Position numbers and translations under genes: made by a program
The notes under the pieces: generated by a model
Seen by the model: the letters and a program-made list of their open reading frames with translations, nothing else
What the model was told of the DNA's origin: nothing
The model's database searches: none
Source of the DNA: Deltaproteobacteria bacterium UBA6967
GTDB lineage: Bacteria > SAR324 > NAC60-12
Length of the DNA stretch: 55,004 nt
NCBI GenBank assembly: GCA_002450295.1
Contig: DJYX01000150.1
Span: 32,505-87,508 of the forward strand
Direction of reading: 5' to 3'
Part shown: piece after piece, positions 1 through 10,453 of the stretch
Layout of the letters: each line of letters opens with the position of its first letter
How positions within the stretch are numbered: the first letter of the stretch is position 1

Positions 1-339
1 GGGGATCATCACATGCGATTGAAAAACAAGAATGGAAAGTATGTAGTGGATATTGTCAAGGGACCGCTCGTTTCACGTCATCGTCCCTCGGTAGATGTAC
101 TGATGCAGTCCGTCGCAGATACTGCAGGCGCTGAAGGGGTAGGTGTGATGTTAACCGGAATGGGGAATGATGGGGCCAAGGGGATGCTGTCCATGAGAGA
201 GCGAGGTGCTCGAACTATCGCACAAAGTGAGGAAACCTGCGTGGTGTTTGGTATGCCCCGTGAGGTCCTGAATAACGGTGGTGCAGAAACCGCTGTACCG
301 CTGCCTGATATCGCCAGTAAGTTGATGAGTTTAGTCTAG
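1..339 (+). CDS. cheB: Protein-glutamate methylesterase CheB, C-terminal fragment
   Basis: This is the C-terminal end of the chemotaxis methylesterase, which removes methyl groups from (or deamidates) chemoreceptor glutamates. The reading frame is open to the left edge, so the response-regulator domain and most of the catalytic domain lie outside the window. The visible part matches the CheB family closely: GDHHM at the edge, then RHRPSVDVL, then LTGMGNDGAKGM, which carries the catalytic-triad aspartate, and CVVFGMPREV near the end. An internal ATG at 13 is not the true start. It ends TAG and converges on the histidine kinase gene 15 bases away. Assignment is firm; completeness cannot be judged. 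Confidence 0.93.
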   Translation, partial: GDHHMRLKNKNGKYVVDIVKGPLVSRHRPSVDVLMQSVADTAGAEGVGVMLTGMGNDGAKGMLSMRERGARTIAQSEETCVVFGMPREVLNNGGAETAVPLPDIASKLMSLV

Positions 340-354
340 TCTTGGCGGTATTCA

Positions 355-2604
355 CTATCCGATTGGCAACTCAATCGTGAAGCTTGCTCCTCCGTCCTCT
401 AGGTTCTTGAAGCGCACAAATCCGTTGTGATCAGAAATTGTTTGATGAATGATTGTTAGCCCCAAGCCGGTGCCATCCTTCTTGGTGGTCGCATACGGTT
501 CGAACAAACGATTGATGATTTCTGGTTCGATTCCAGTGCCGTTATCTGAGACTTCAATTCTCGCGATACGCAACTCCTCAGCGACACTTGTCTTGATTTG
601 AACCGTCCCTTGCCTTAACAGACGGGATAGTCTGCCTTTATTCTCAACAGCTGTAACTGCATTATCTACTAGGTTGACCACCACGCGCTTCATTTGCTCT
701 GCATCAATGGATAATTTGGGCATGTCCTCGCAAAAATCAGCTACCAACTGAATGCGAGTGGGCAGGTTCCCTTCATAAAGATCCACCACCTCTGATAGCA
801 CACCATGGAGATCCGTAGGTCGTAAGTGAGATTCTGGAATTCTTGCGAACTGTGAGAATTCGCTAACCATTCGTTTGAGTTGTTCCACCTCGTTGATGAT
901 TGTCTGTGTGGCATGCTGCAGAGGTTTGGGATCATCAACTTTGTTTGTGTACTTCCGACGAATTCGCTCCGCAGAGAGTTGAATGGGAGTAAGCGGATTC
1001 TTGATTTCATGGGCTATCCGCCGGGCAACTTCTCGCCATGCCTGGGAACGCTGTAGACGATGAATTTCAGTGATGTTGTTGTAGACAGCGATCACACCGA
1101 TAGGTTCATTATCTCGATTCTGTAGTGTCAGCAGAGTAACTGCAACTTGGATGGGCTGTTGTTGGTGAATCAAAGTCAAGTGACGATAGACGCTCCCAGA
1201 CTGATGCTCCTGTAATTGTTCCCACATTTCGATAAAAGCTGGGAGTGCGTCCTCTGAGAGCACTTCATCAATCCGATTATTTTCACTAACCTTGTCTTCT
1301 CGCCAGGGCAACAGTTGGTGAGCAGCTCGGTTCACACGACGGAGCCTACCCTCCGGATCCAGCAGGACTACGCCAGTACTGATATTCTCCAAGACTAATT
1401 CCAAGAGTCGGTGCTGTTCTTCCAAAGCTTGATGGCTTTGTTGAAGGTGCTCCGTTGTTCGTTCGAGGGCGATCTGATTAATTTCCAGATCTTGACTCAT
1501 CGAATTGAAGGCTCGAACCAATAAACCAAAGTCTTTGTCCAAGGTGGACTTGGGTTTGACCTGATACCCCAATTCCCCATCAGCAACTCTTTGAGTGGCT
1601 TGGGCTAGATCTTCAATTGGTTGAACAAATCCACGTGCAAAATAAAAGGCCAGCCAGGTCGCAACAAAGACTATACAGAGCGTCATCAGCAGAAAGATCA
1701 CTAGATAGTACCGGCGCAGCAAGTCCTCTGATTCCGTAAAGAATCTTGAATTGCGTTCCTGTTCGATGATTCCGTTGATCGCCTGAGTAATCGGTTGAGA
1801 TGCAGGATGGAAAAGTTCGAGCAATAACTCCTGATTTTGAGGAGCTTTAAGTTTGTGCAAAGAGCGATAGAGAAAACGATCTTGTTGTTCTTCTACCAAC
1901 CACGACTCTTCCTGTTGAAGAACTTGGTACCACTCAGCAGTACTCGGTGCTTTCCAAGAACGCTTGGCTTCTTCGGTACGAAGTTTTTGGTGGATAATTT
2001 CTCGCTGGGGATTATAGATCGTGAGTCCATCACCCAAGGATCTGCCAAGTCGCTCATCCAGCTCTTCTAGGTTTGCGAAGAGGTCGGGGTTCTGCTGAAG
2101 GGTCTGCCGGAGAACCCAGCTTTCCAATGCTAGCATCTCTTTCAAGTCACGATGATAAACCTCAGAGACCTGACGTGCGTTATCAACTACTGACTCATGC
2201 TGTCCAGTCAGCCAGGATTCCAATGTAGTAGAGATGAAACTACTGGCAAAGAGGTGGAAGGCCATTGCTGGCAAGGAAAGAAGTGTGAATGCCGCGATCA
2301 ACTTGGTCTTCAGAGTAACACCAAGTACCTGCTTGTGCCGCTCAACGACAAGCTTCAGCAGGTTTTTGGCGATCATGTAGAAGACAACCGCCAACAAGAC
2401 GATGTTGATGTTGATTGCTACAAAGAGGATCAGGCGGGAATTGACACTTCCAGTGTCTGGCAGTCCTTGGCGAGTATTGAAGTAGACAAGAAAAACAATC
2501 AGTAGCAGGAGGATGGCGGTGGCCAACAACCTGTGGCGGATGCGAGGGTCGGCCTCGAGAAGTGTGCTGAGGCCCGCCCGCGCTTCGGCAAGGCGGAGAC
2601 GCAT
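355..2604 (-). CDS. ntrY: NtrY-like membrane sensor histidine kinase
   Basis: A 749-residue inner-membrane histidine kinase that probably phosphorylates an NtrX-type regulator. Transmembrane segments lie near residues 25-45, 60-80, 95-120 and 300-325, with an extracytoplasmic stretch between the last two. A HAMP linker, a PAS domain (around 405-520), a HisKA domain and a C-terminal HATPase domain follow. The phospho-acceptor is H532 in RRIAHEIKNPLTP, and the ATP-binding boxes are visible as NLVDNAV, DNGTGI and GTGLGLTI. Architecture and motifs match NtrY rather than NtrB. It lies 6 bases downstream of ccmE on the same strand, so it may be co-transcribed with the ccm genes. No response regulator adjoins it here, so partner and signal are unknown. 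Confidence 0.85.
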   Translation of the reverse strand: MRLRLAEARAGLSTLLEADPRIRHRLLATAILLLLIVFLVYFNTRQGLPDTGSVNSRLILFVAININIVLLAVVFYMIAKNLLKLVVERHKQVLGVTLKTKLIAAFTLLSLPAMAFHLFASSFISTTLESWLTGQHESVVDNARQVSEVYHRDLKEMLALESWVLRQTLQQNPDLFANLEELDERLGRSLGDGLTIYNPQREIIHQKLRTEEAKRSWKAPSTAEWYQVLQQEESWLVEEQQDRFLYRSLHKLKAPQNQELLLELFHPASQPITQAINGIIEQERNSRFFTESEDLLRRYYLVIFLLMTLCIVFVATWLAFYFARGFVQPIEDLAQATQRVADGELGYQVKPKSTLDKDFGLLVRAFNSMSQDLEINQIALERTTEHLQQSHQALEEQHRLLELVLENISTGVVLLDPEGRLRRVNRAAHQLLPWREDKVSENNRIDEVLSEDALPAFIEMWEQLQEHQSGSVYRHLTLIHQQQPIQVAVTLLTLQNRDNEPIGVIAVYNNITEIHRLQRSQAWREVARRIAHEIKNPLTPIQLSAERIRRKYTNKVDDPKPLQHATQTIINEVEQLKRMVSEFSQFARIPESHLRPTDLHGVLSEVVDLYEGNLPTRIQLVADFCEDMPKLSIDAEQMKRVVVNLVDNAVTAVENKGRLSRLLRQGTVQIKTSVAEELRIARIEVSDNGTGIEPEIINRLFEPYATTKKDGTGLGLTIIHQTISDHNGFVRFKNLEDGGASFTIELPIG

Positions 2605-2610
2605 GGCGAC

Positions 2611-3045
2611 TTATTGAATGACGGACTTGTAGTAATCTTCCTTGGAGGCCACTTGGTTGTGGTCTACTTTGTATTCCTCACTGTGCTTAACGAGCAACTG
2701 TTGTGCTTCAAAGACACCGTTCTGCATACGACCTTCGACCACCACTCCCTGGCCCTCACGGAACATATCCGGTTTTACACCTTCATATACCACTGGAATG
2801 GAGCGCATGGAGTCTTCGGTGATGTGAAATGCCAGCCGAATACTACGCGCATCCCATTCGACAGTACCTGGTTGAACAAGCGCACCGATTCGAATGGTTT
2901 TTTCTTGAAAATCAGTGGGTGCCGCCAGAACTTCCTGGGGAGTATAGAAGTAGACAGTCATCTCTTGTAGCCCCTGCACAGATAAGGCCGCTAATACACC
3001 AAAGATAACAGCACCTCCAATTACGAACTTATGACGAGTCTTCAT
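2611..3045 (-). CDS. ccmE: Cytochrome c maturation heme chaperone CcmE
   Basis: CcmE is the periplasmic heme chaperone of System I. It binds heme covalently after CcmC-dependent loading and passes it to the CcmF ligase complex. The 144-residue protein has an N-terminal membrane anchor (about residues 7-25) and an OB-fold domain. The heme-binding H121 sits in HSEEY, with the conserved tyrosine Y125 four residues on. Length is normal for the family. Its ATG overlaps the ccmD stop (ATGA), giving the order ccmC-ccmD-ccmE. No ccmA, B, F, G or H is present in the window. Confidence 0.95.
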   Translation of the reverse strand: MKTRHKFVIGGAVIFGVLAALSVQGLQEMTVYFYTPQEVLAAPTDFQEKTIRIGALVQPGTVEWDARSIRLAFHITEDSMRSIPVVYEGVKPDMFREGQGVVVEGRMQNGVFEAQQLLVKHSEEYKVDHNQVASKEDYYKSVIQ

Positions 3046-3185
3046 TTCTGGCGTTGAGTTTCCTTAAGAGTTTTCAAAGATTGTTGAAACACTTTACGTT
3101 TCTGTTTGATCCAAGAGATGTAAATCACGAAAGCCAAAATCCAGAGTCCATAGCTGATTAGCACATATTCCAGATTCATGGGCAT
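3042..3185 (-). CDS. ccmD: Cytochrome c maturation protein CcmD
   Basis: A 47-residue protein read directly from the sequence between ccmC and ccmE. It begins [15 protein letters not shown], has one transmembrane helix (about residues 7-25) with the tyrosine/tryptophan-rich start typical of CcmD, and then a strongly basic cytoplasmic tail (KQKRKVFQQSLK). In the family, CcmD releases heme-loaded CcmE from the CcmABC complex. Its ATG shares one base with the ccmC stop (TGATG) and its stop overlaps the ccmE start (ATGA), which supports translational coupling. Sequence conservation in this family is weak, so the call rests on size, topology and position. Confidence 0.85.
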   Translation of the reverse strand: MPMNLEYVLISYGLWILAFVIYISWIKQKRKVFQQSLKTLKETQRQK

Positions 3186-3883
3186 CAGCTGACCTCTTGG
3201 GCTAGTGCTTCATGAAGTTGGTCCTGGTTTTCTTCCATTTGCCAGCGCAGCAGCAGCAAGTATCCATAAAACAGCAGCATGGCAAACATGCATGCCAATA
3301 GAGGGTAAAGTAATTCTGGAGGCATAGCAGGTTTGGCAGCACCTTCCTGTACTTTGAAGAGTGTAGAAGGCTGGTGCAATGTGCGCCACCACTCCACCGA
3401 CTTGTGTACAATTGGGATATCAAGAAAGCCGATAATACCAAGCACTGAGCTAAATCTGGCCTCTTTCTCACGATCTTGAACGGAAAGTCGCAGAAGGAAG
3501 TAGCCGAGAAAAATTAGAAACAGCAGCAAGGTAGTGGTCAGGCGGGCATCCCACACCCAATAAGTTCCCCAGGTCGGACGACCCCAGATTGCTCCTGAAA
3601 GCAAAACCATTGCGCAGAAAATTAGGCCAATTTCAGCAGAGACCTTGGCGATCCGATCAAAGACGAGAAGGCGTTTCCACAAATAGGCTATGCCAAAGGC
3701 GAAAGTCACAAAGAAGGCTAAGTAGGTGACGATTACGGAGGGTACATGAATGTACATGATTTTTTGGACAAAGCCTTGCTCGGTCTCTGTGGGAGTGAAG
3801 GCAAATACCCAAAGACCACATGCGAATAGTGTTAGTGGTGCGATGATTTCCAGTCGGGCTGTCCAGCGAGCGGCACTATCCAT
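3185..3883 (-). CDS. ccmC: Heme exporter / heme-handling protein CcmC
   Basis: A 232-residue polytopic inner-membrane protein that presents heme to CcmE in System I cytochrome c biogenesis. It has six hydrophobic segments. The tryptophan-rich WWD motif is at about 100-113 ([13 protein letters not shown]). The two expected heme-ligand histidines are visible as H46 (IHVPS) and H160 (VHKSVEWW). It overlaps the end of gatB by 8 bases and the start of ccmD by one base. All family landmarks are present. Confidence 0.96.
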   Translation of the reverse strand: MDSAARWTARLEIIAPLTLFACGLWVFAFTPTETEQGFVQKIMYIHVPSVIVTYLAFFVTFAFGIAYLWKRLLVFDRIAKVSAEIGLIFCAMVLLSGAIWGRPTWGTYWVWDARLTTTLLLFLIFLGYFLLRLSVQDREKEARFSSVLGIIGFLDIPIVHKSVEWWRTLHQPSTLFKVQEGAAKPAMPPELLYPLLACMFAMLLFYGYLLLLRWQMEENQDQLHEALAQEVS

Positions 3884-5306
3884 TCAGTAGTTCCTCTAGA
3901 AGCTGATTCACAATCTGTGGGTTTGCTTGTCCCTTGGTTTCCTTCATCACCTGACCAACAAAAAATCCTTTAATTTGGGTTTTGCCAGCTCGGAATTGTT
4001 CTACCTGCTTTGGGTTGTTACTTAACAATGTTTCCAACAACCCTCGTAGGGCGCCCTCGTCAGAAACTTGTTTTAATCCTTGAACTTCAATGATTGTAGC
4101 CGGATCTTTACCAGACTTCACCATTTCTTCGAAAACAGTCTTGGCAATTTTCCCACTTATCGAACCTTCCTGCAAAAATTGAATCAGACTAGCGAGGCTT
4201 TTGGCAGGAATGCCCACATTTCGGATATCCACCTTGTTTTCATTCATTAGCCGCATCAGTTCACCACTGATCCAATTACAAACCAATTTGGGATCAGCTT
4301 TGGCGGCAACTACTTCTTCAAAGTATTCGGCAACCTGCTTGTCTGCGACTAGCACTTCAGCATCGTAGGTGCTCAGTCCAAATGACTCCATGAAACGCTG
4401 TTTTTTGGCATCTGGCAATTCTGGAAGTTGATTGTGGATCTGCTCAACAAAATCTGAGGATATTCTGACAACTGGCAAATCAGGATCTGGGAAATATCGA
4501 TAGTCGTGGGCCTCTTCCTTGGAGCGCATACTGTAGGTGTTCTTCTTTACTGAATCCCACAACCTGGTTTCTTGGACGATTCGCTTGCTATCTAGAAGCT
4601 CTTCTGTTTGGCGAGCAATTTCATAGGTGATCGCCTGTTGAACAAAGCGAAAGGAATTGAGATTTTTGGTTTCCGTACGAGTCCCAAATTTTTCTTGCCC
4701 GATAGGTCTTAGCGAGACATTGGCATCACAGCGAAAATGCCCCTTTTCCATATCTCCTTCGCTGATTCCAAGATACGTGACGATGGAATGCATCTTCTCC
4801 ATGTAGGCTTTTGCTTCCTCGGGAGTACGGAGGTCGGGTTCACTAACAATTTCCAGGAGCGGAACTCCAGCCCTGTTCAGATCAACAAAACTGGAGTCAC
4901 CATCTTCCTCATGAACCAGTTTTCCAGCATCTTCTTCCATATGGATACGTGTGATACTGATTCTGCGGGTCTGCCTATCCACCTCAATGTCTAGCCAGCC
5001 ATTTTCACAGATGGGACGGTCAAATTGAGAGATCTGATAGGCTTTTGGCAGGTCAGGATAAAAGTAGTTTTTGCGAGCAAATTGTGAATCCAATCGAATG
5101 GTACAGTGAGTGGCCAAGCCCAATCTAATGGCAAATTCTACAACACGACGGTTCAAAACTGGCAGTGCCCCAGGTAATCCAAGACACACGGGACAGGTGC
5201 TTTCATTGGGAGGCTTGCCAAATTGGGTTGAACAGGAACAGAAGATTTTAGATTGTGTGGCAAGTTGGGCGTGGATTTCTAGCCCAATTACTGGTTCAAA
5301 TTGCAT
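3876..5306 (-). CDS. gatB: Asp-tRNA(Asn)/Glu-tRNA(Gln) amidotransferase subunit B
   Basis: GatB is the kinase/transamidase subunit of GatCAB, which converts mischarged Glu-tRNA(Gln) or Asp-tRNA(Asn) to the amidated form. The 476-residue protein has the family start ([12 protein letters not shown]), the [15 protein letters not shown] block and the [21 protein letters not shown] core (here [12 protein letters not shown]). The C-terminal YqeY-like tail domain is about residues 330-476. Length is normal. gatA and gatC are not adjacent. It overlaps ccmC by 8 bases, an unusual pairing of translation and cytochrome genes. No clear Shine-Dalgarno precedes the ATG. Confidence 0.96.
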   Translation of the reverse strand: MQFEPVIGLEIHAQLATQSKIFCSCSTQFGKPPNESTCPVCLGLPGALPVLNRRVVEFAIRLGLATHCTIRLDSQFARKNYFYPDLPKAYQISQFDRPICENGWLDIEVDRQTRRISITRIHMEEDAGKLVHEEDGDSSFVDLNRAGVPLLEIVSEPDLRTPEEAKAYMEKMHSIVTYLGISEGDMEKGHFRCDANVSLRPIGQEKFGTRTETKNLNSFRFVQQAITYEIARQTEELLDSKRIVQETRLWDSVKKNTYSMRSKEEAHDYRYFPDPDLPVVRISSDFVEQIHNQLPELPDAKKQRFMESFGLSTYDAEVLVADKQVAEYFEEVVAAKADPKLVCNWISGELMRLMNENKVDIRNVGIPAKSLASLIQFLQEGSISGKIAKTVFEEMVKSGKDPATIIEVQGLKQVSDEGALRGLLETLLSNNPKQVEQFRAGKTQIKGFFVGQVMKETKGQANPQIVNQLLEELLNG

Positions 5307-5348
5307 GTTAGTGCGGAGAAAGTTTGACGTATGAGCGGGAAGCGGTTC

Positions 5349-5891
5349 TCAGTCCTTGAGTTCCTCTAATCTTGCTTGAAGTTCACGTACCTGGGCCTGT
5401 ATGCGCTGACGTTCTTGTTCTTTGTTTTTAGGGGGTTCTGGCGTTCTTGCTCTGGTTGACGCTTTCGGTTTTGAATCAAGAAATGGATTGAAGAAAGGCA
5501 TCTTCATTTCACCACCCATCAGCCAAGGATTTGTGAAACTTGAGAGTTGTCGTTGCATCGCATCGCGAGTGTCCAAATAAGAATCCAACATTTTTGGCAC
5601 AAAGTCTGTGAAAAATTCACCGAGGATTCCTTCACGATTGCGAATGATTTGGTGAAGAAAAGACGTAGAGAACAGATAGATGCCATCACGTTCCATAACG
5701 ATTTGAGTCAAAATCGCCTGAGTGATATCTTCTTTTGTTTTGGAATCGACCACCTGTACATCAAAGCCTTGTTGAATCAACTCTCCCAACTCTTCGATGG
5801 TCAAGTAGCGACTATGTGCCATGTCATAGAGCCGCCGATTCGAATACTTCTTGATGGTGATGACTGTATTGTATGAAGCTTTCCCCCCCAT
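5349..5891 (-). CDS. phaR: Polyhydroxyalkanoate synthesis regulator PhaR-like
   Basis: A 180-residue cytoplasmic regulator with the N-terminal PHB/PHA accumulation DNA-binding domain (about residues 10-70). Diagnostic blocks are IKKYSNRRLYD and SRYLTIEELGELI followed by VVDSKTKEDIT. A second PHB-accumulation region follows, then a proline-rich stretch and a C-terminal coiled coil (QARLEELKD). In the family it represses phasin and PHA synthesis genes and binds PHA granules. No pha biosynthesis gene is in the window, so the local target is unknown. A GGAG sits four bases before the ATG. It diverges from dus across about 150 bases. Confidence 0.88.
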   Translation of the reverse strand: MGGKASYNTVITIKKYSNRRLYDMAHSRYLTIEELGELIQQGFDVQVVDSKTKEDITQAILTQIVMERDGIYLFSTSFLHQIIRNREGILGEFFTDFVPKMLDSYLDTRDAMQRQLSSFTNPWLMGGEMKMPFFNPFLDSKPKASTRARTPEPPKNKEQERQRIQAQVRELQARLEELKD

Positions 5892-6042
5892 GCTTCTCCA
5901 AAAATTCCTTGTTGAAAAAGATGTCTGAACCTAGAGCAGGACGCCAACAGGCTCAAGTTAATTTAGAAATAGGAATCATCACTCAATATTTTTGAAAAAT
6001 TCAGGTACATTTTTAAGTTTTACTTCATCCACAATATTGTCA

Positions 6043-7002
6043 ATGACTTGGAAAGATTTCCCTCGCCCCCTTGTTTGCTTGGCCCCAATGGATGGGATCA
6101 CAAACACAGCTTATCGTCGAATAGTTCGTAGCTTGAGCAAGCGCACCCTTCTTTTCAGCGAGTTCACCAGTGTAGACGGCTTGCTACGAAGCGAGCGACT
6201 CCGAGAGAGAATGGACTACCACCCAAGTGAGCATCCATTCTTTATGCAGTTATTTGGAAACGATCCTCAAGCTTTTGCCGAAGTCTCAAAAATGGTTGAA
6301 GATCGTGGAATTCTAGGGGTTGATATCAACATGGGGTGCCCTTCCAAAAAAATTGTCAATTCTCAACACGGTAGTGCTTTGATGAAAGATGTGGATGGTG
6401 CTTGCAGAATCATTGAATCGATTCGAAGCGCCTGTAATCTTGAAGTTTCCGTAAAGACAAGGCTGGGCTGGGAAAATGCTGACAACTTGATTCCTTTTGC
6501 AAAATCTTTGGAAGCTGCCGGAACTTCTTTAGTAACAATTCACGGACGCACTTATCGGCAGGCTTTCAAGGGAGACGCGAATTGGGAACCCATTTATGAA
6601 CTGAAACGAAACTTATCCATTCCAGTTGTGGGTAACGGGGACGTTCAGGATTATTCAGACGGCATCAAGAAAACCAAAAACCTGGATGGCTTTATGATCG
6701 GGCGGAGTGCAATCGGTAATCCCTGGGTTTTCTGCAATCCATATGAGCGAGCAAATCCCTCCTTGGCCGAGAGAGTTGAAACCGCCATTCGACACTACGA
6801 ACTCTTACGAGAATTCCAGACAGAGCATAGGGCCTTGAGAGAATTTAGAAAATACCTTGGAGAATATATTCAGGGATTTCGGCACGCAAAGGAGCAGCGT
6901 AAGCAATTGATGACCTGTGAGCGAGAAGAAGATTTTCTTAACCAGATGCGTGAGATAGCCAGCTGGGAAGCTTCTGACTCAGAACTAGCTTTTGCCAGCT
7001 GA
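6043..7002 (+). CDS. dus: tRNA-dihydrouridine synthase
   Basis: An FMN-dependent enzyme that reduces uridine to dihydrouridine in tRNA. It is a TIM-barrel protein with the family start PLVCLAPMDGITN and the active-site block DINMGCPSKKIV, where C99 is the proton-donor cysteine. Flavin-phosphate motifs PVVGNGDV and GFMIGRSAIGNPW follow. I place the start at the ATG at 6043 (319 residues) because it begins at the conserved barrel. The frame opens upstream to 5992, but the extra 17 residues look non-conserved. The Dus subfamily (A, B or C) cannot be fixed by eye. Confidence 0.92.
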   Translation: MTWKDFPRPLVCLAPMDGITNTAYRRIVRSLSKRTLLFSEFTSVDGLLRSERLRERMDYHPSEHPFFMQLFGNDPQAFAEVSKMVEDRGILGVDINMGCPSKKIVNSQHGSALMKDVDGACRIIESIRSACNLEVSVKTRLGWENADNLIPFAKSLEAAGTSLVTIHGRTYRQAFKGDANWEPIYELKRNLSIPVVGNGDVQDYSDGIKKTKNLDGFMIGRSAIGNPWVFCNPYERANPSLAERVETAIRHYELLREFQTEHRALREFRKYLGEYIQGFRHAKEQRKQLMTCEREEDFLNQMREIASWEASDSELAFAS

Positions 7003-7173
7003 AGCAAACATGCTTGTACCTATCCCAAACGATGGAGCATTTCATCAGAGTGCTTGCAAGAAAAACATTAGTTCTCTCCAGGATACTTCCAAAAATGTGG
7101 CTCATAATGACTTGATTTTGAGCCAGCTTAAAAATGATTTACTCCCCTATTTGCTGATCCAAGAGTTAGAAAC

Positions 7174-8190
7174 ATGCATATTTTAGTAACTGGAGCCGCG
7201 GGTTTTATCGGGTTCCATCTGACTCGTCGGTTACTCGAGCGAGGAGATACTGTCGTTGGATTGGACAACTTGAATAGCTACTATGACGTGAGACTTAAGC
7301 GAGATCGTCTCATGCTGCTGGAACAGGAAAAAAACTTTAATTTCATTGAAGCTAACCTCGAAGATTCCACTTCCATTCAGAATGTTTTTGACCAGCATGT
7401 TTTTGATCGAGTTGTGAATCTCGCCGCACAAGCAGGGGTTCGTTACAGTTTAGAAAATCCCAGAGCTTACATTGATGCGAATATCGTAGGTTTTCTGAAT
7501 ATCCTTGAAAATTGCCGCCATTATGAGGTTCCACATTTGGTATATGCTTCCAGTAGTTCGGTATATGGAGCCAACACGAAAATGCCCTTCAGTGTTCACC
7601 ACAACGTAGACCATCCAGTGAGCCTCTATGCCGCAAGCAAGAAATCCAATGAACTGATGGCCCACACCTACAGTCATTTGTTTGGGTTGCCAACCACAGG
7701 TCTACGGTTTTTTACTGTCTATGGACCATGGGGTCGTCCGGACATGGCTCTGTTTTTATTTACCAAAGCAATCTTGAACGGTGAACCGATCCAAGTTTTC
7801 AATCACGGCAAGATGCGTAGAGATTTTACCTACGTAGACGACATTGTGGAGGGATTGATCAGAGTCACGGACAAAATTCCAGTAGGAAATGAAAATTGGA
7901 GTGGGGATAAGCCCGACCCAGCTACCAGTAAAGCACCCTATCGAATTTACAACATTGGTAACCACGAACCCGTTGAACTACTCCATTTCATTGAACTACT
8001 CGAAAAAGCTTTAGGGCAAGAAGCCCAAAAAGAATTTTTATCTATTCAACTTGGCGATGTTCCAGCGACGTATGCGAATGTGGAAGCACTAGAAAAAGAT
8101 GTAGACTTTCGTCCAAATACACCAATTGAAGAGGGAATTCAGAGGTTTATTGCTTGGTACCGAGATTACTACAAAATACCAATTTCCTAA
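7174..8190 (+). CDS. UDP-glucuronate 4-epimerase-like NAD-dependent epimerase
   Basis: A 338-residue extended short-chain dehydrogenase that most resembles UDP-glucuronate 4-epimerases, which supply UDP-galacturonate for polysaccharide or LPS. The NAD motif is [11 protein letters not shown] at residues 6-16, and LDNLNSYYD follows as in that subgroup. The active-site residues are the serine cluster YASSSSVYG (124-132) and Y152-x3-K156. [15 protein letters not shown] is a strong subgroup signature. No other sugar-nucleotide gene is beside it. GalE or dTDP-glucose dehydratase is less likely because of the NLNSYYD and PWGRPDMA blocks. Confidence 0.85.
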   Translation: MHILVTGAAGFIGFHLTRRLLERGDTVVGLDNLNSYYDVRLKRDRLMLLEQEKNFNFIEANLEDSTSIQNVFDQHVFDRVVNLAAQAGVRYSLENPRAYIDANIVGFLNILENCRHYEVPHLVYASSSSVYGANTKMPFSVHHNVDHPVSLYAASKKSNELMAHTYSHLFGLPTTGLRFFTVYGPWGRPDMALFLFTKAILNGEPIQVFNHGKMRRDFTYVDDIVEGLIRVTDKIPVGNENWSGDKPDPATSKAPYRIYNIGNHEPVELLHFIELLEKALGQEAQKEFLSIQLGDVPATYANVEALEKDVDFRPNTPIEEGIQRFIAWYRDYYKIPIS

Positions 8191-8604
8191 TTGTTGATCA
8201 TCCCACTCCTACTCCTTTGCCGGAAATCAGACTGGCTGGATTTCCATTCAATGAAACTTGATTCGCTCAAACGACTCTCTCCAGTTGCAGTTCATTAATC
8301 CCATTGGCCCTCTTAGTCTCCAGGATTTTTGTTGATTCCAATTCCCCACGCAATTTTGCTAATTTTTGTTGAGGTTCGAAGCCTTAACGTGATTTCTGTG
8401 TTCAATTAATGAATAAATAAATAATCAAATCAGTTATATCTTTTAATTTTTGATCAGTTTTTTCGATCAATAGAAAAAATTTATTTTGTATGTACGAAAT
8501 TATTGACTACGATCAATGAAAGTGAAATCATAAAAAGCATAAACATTATCTAAAATATTGTTACTCACCTGCTGCCCCTCCCAACACCCAAAAACGGAGT
8601 CACC
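8191..8604. other. Long AT-rich intergenic region upstream of rpoD
   Basis: This 414-base gap separates the epimerase gene from rpoD, and I see no credible coding region in it. The left part carries a hairpin (GGAAATC at 8222-8228 against GATTTCC at 8239-8245, loop of 10) that could end the epimerase transcript, although no T-run follows. The right part (about 8400-8560) is very AT-rich and holds the likely rpoD promoter. Confidence 0.5.
8503..8531 (+). promoter_or_regulatory. Possible sigma-70 promoter for rpoD
   Basis: TTGACT at 8503-8508 and AATCAT at 8526-8531 are separated by 17 bases, about 75 bases before the rpoD start. The -35 is good and the -10 is poor, so this is only a candidate. 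Confidence 0.3.
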
Positions 8605-10392
8605 ATGATGACCGAAAATAGGGAAAGCGCCAGAACACAGAGCCTCAAATCAAAAGTTATGAAAAGCCTTTTGGACGATGGCAAAGCGAAAGGCTATTTG
8701 ACTTTAGACGACATCAATAGCCACCTCAGCGAACAAAATGATGGAGCCAAAGCAGATAATAGCCAGATGGAGCAGATTTTTAACGCTCTAACAGGTGCTG
8801 GGATTGAAGTGTTGGAAGATGAAGATTCTGAAGAAGAAAATGCCCTTAAGGATAGGGATGAATTAGAAATTGATGATTCCTTAAGCAGTGCAGACTTAGC
8901 GGCGATTAACAACGATCCTGTTCAACTTTATCTCCGAAAGATGGGGTGCATCAGTTTGCTCACTAGAGATGAGGAATTGCAGATTGCCCAATCGATTGAG
9001 GAGGGGAACTACGCTCTACTCCAGATTTTTGCTCGTTCAATTTTGGTTCTGGAGAACCTGAGTCAACTGAAAAGGAAGCTTAAGGAGGGTCATGTTCGTG
9101 CCAAGAACTTAATTGCTGGCTTGGATGAAGATGACAACGTTATTGAGGATGATGAGCGAGCGTCAAAGAAACTTCAGGATGTATTGGCTCAGATAGATGA
9201 ATTTCGCCAACAAATGTTGGAGTTAGAAACTGATCCGACTGCTAAGAAGTTTGACCAAACAGAGCTTGAATCACTGCAGAAAAAAATCCTCAAGAGACTT
9301 GAGAAAGCAAACTTCAATTCTCGTCAGTTAGAAGCCCTCTGCTCTACAATGCTTCAGCATCACTCGAAGATTCGGACGCTGAAACGAAGAGTGCAGGTTT
9401 ATGAGGAGCAACTGCAGATCGCTCCAAAAGATGCTTCACGTTGGCTAGAGAAATGGAAGAAAGCCCAGGGAGAGCGAAGGCGTGAGCGTTACTATGAACG
9501 AAAGTTCGAAAACGGAACAGGAATGCGCTTCCCTGTAGCCCGTAGGATCTTTGAAAAATGGCAGTTGTGTCGTCGACGTATCGATATGCTTCAGCAGCAA
9601 GCCGGAGACAATTGGTATGGCTTTGATACCGAGATTGAACACCTGAAAAAAGCAGAACTTCAGGTAAAACAGGCCAAGAGTAAATTGATTGAGGCCAACC
9701 TGCGCCTTGTGATCAGTATTGCCAAGAAGCACACGAATCGGGGTTTGCAATTCTTGGATTTGATTCAAGAGGGGAACCTAGGACTGATTCGAGCTGTTGA
9801 CAAATTTGAATATAGAAGAGGCTATAAATTTTCTACCTACGCGACGTGGTGGATTCGGCAGTCAATCACAAGAGCGATCATTGACCAGGCAAGGACGATT
9901 CGTATTCCTGTTCACATGATTGAGACTCTCAATAAGCTATACCAGGTATCAAAGCAGCTTACGAATCAGCATGGGAGAGAGCCCAGTATTGATGAATTGG
10001 AAGAACATCTCGGTATGCCCCTGGATAAGGTTCGCGATGCCATTCGTATTTCCCGAGATCCGGTTTCACTCGATTCTCCAATTGGGGATGATGAAGATTC
10101 GCAGTTAAAAGATTTTATCCCTGATCAAAATGCTTTGGATCCGGTCGCGAAAACAACTACAACTCATCTCGAAGAGACGATCCGTCACTACTTAGGAACG
10201 TTGAGTGAGAGAGAAGAAAAAGTTGTCAAAATGCGATTTGGTGTCGATGAGGCAAAGGAGTATACTCTGGAAGAGATAGGTCTGAACTTTGATGTTACCC
10301 GTGAGCGAATCCGTCAAATTGAGGCCAAAGCTCTGCGTCGACTCCGACATCCAAGTCGAAGCGCTCCCCTGCGTTCCTACTACGATGAGTGA
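8605..10392 (+). CDS. rpoD: Primary RNA polymerase sigma factor RpoD (sigma-70)
   Basis: The housekeeping sigma factor that directs RNA polymerase to -35/-10 promoters. The 595-residue protein has an N-terminal region 1.1 with a very acidic patch (about 72-95). Region 1.2 ([11 protein letters not shown]) and a moderate non-conserved insert (about 140-350) follow. Region 2 begins near 366 ([18 protein letters not shown]) and includes the -10 recognition helix [13 protein letters not shown]. Region 3 follows, and region 4 begins near 533 ([14 protein letters not shown]) with the helix-turn-helix [19 protein letters not shown]. The GGAG at 8596-8599 fits the second ATG (8608) as well as the first, so the start is uncertain by one codon. 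Confidence 0.97.
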   Translation: MMTENRESARTQSLKSKVMKSLLDDGKAKGYLTLDDINSHLSEQNDGAKADNSQMEQIFNALTGAGIEVLEDEDSEEENALKDRDELEIDDSLSSADLAAINNDPVQLYLRKMGCISLLTRDEELQIAQSIEEGNYALLQIFARSILVLENLSQLKRKLKEGHVRAKNLIAGLDEDDNVIEDDERASKKLQDVLAQIDEFRQQMLELETDPTAKKFDQTELESLQKKILKRLEKANFNSRQLEALCSTMLQHHSKIRTLKRRVQVYEEQLQIAPKDASRWLEKWKKAQGERRRERYYERKFENGTGMRFPVARRIFEKWQLCRRRIDMLQQQAGDNWYGFDTEIEHLKKAELQVKQAKSKLIEANLRLVISIAKKHTNRGLQFLDLIQEGNLGLIRAVDKFEYRRGYKFSTYATWWIRQSITRAIIDQARTIRIPVHMIETLNKLYQVSKQLTNQHGREPSIDELEEHLGMPLDKVRDAIRISRDPVSLDSPIGDDEDSQLKDFIPDQNALDPVAKTTTTHLEETIRHYLGTLSEREEKVVKMRFGVDEAKEYTLEEIGLNFDVTRERIRQIEAKALRRLRHPSRSAPLRSYYDE

Positions 10393-10417
10393 GAATCCGT
10401 TGGATTAAGCTTATCCC

Positions 10418-10453
10418 TGATGTCTCTGGAACTTTCTTCTCCCAGAGACATCA
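10418..10453 (+). terminator. Perfect 12-bp hairpin after rpoD
   Basis: TGATGTCTCTGG (10418-10429) pairs perfectly with 10442-10453 around a 12-base loop, 25 bases after the rpoD stop. It lies between rpoD and the convergent hydrolase gene, so it may serve both strands. No strong T-run follows, so termination is inferred from structure and position. Confidence 0.5.

Noticed and set aside
6992..7186. 64-residue ORF between dus and the epimerase
   Set aside because: It overlaps both neighbouring genes, has no ribosome site and no domain-like composition.
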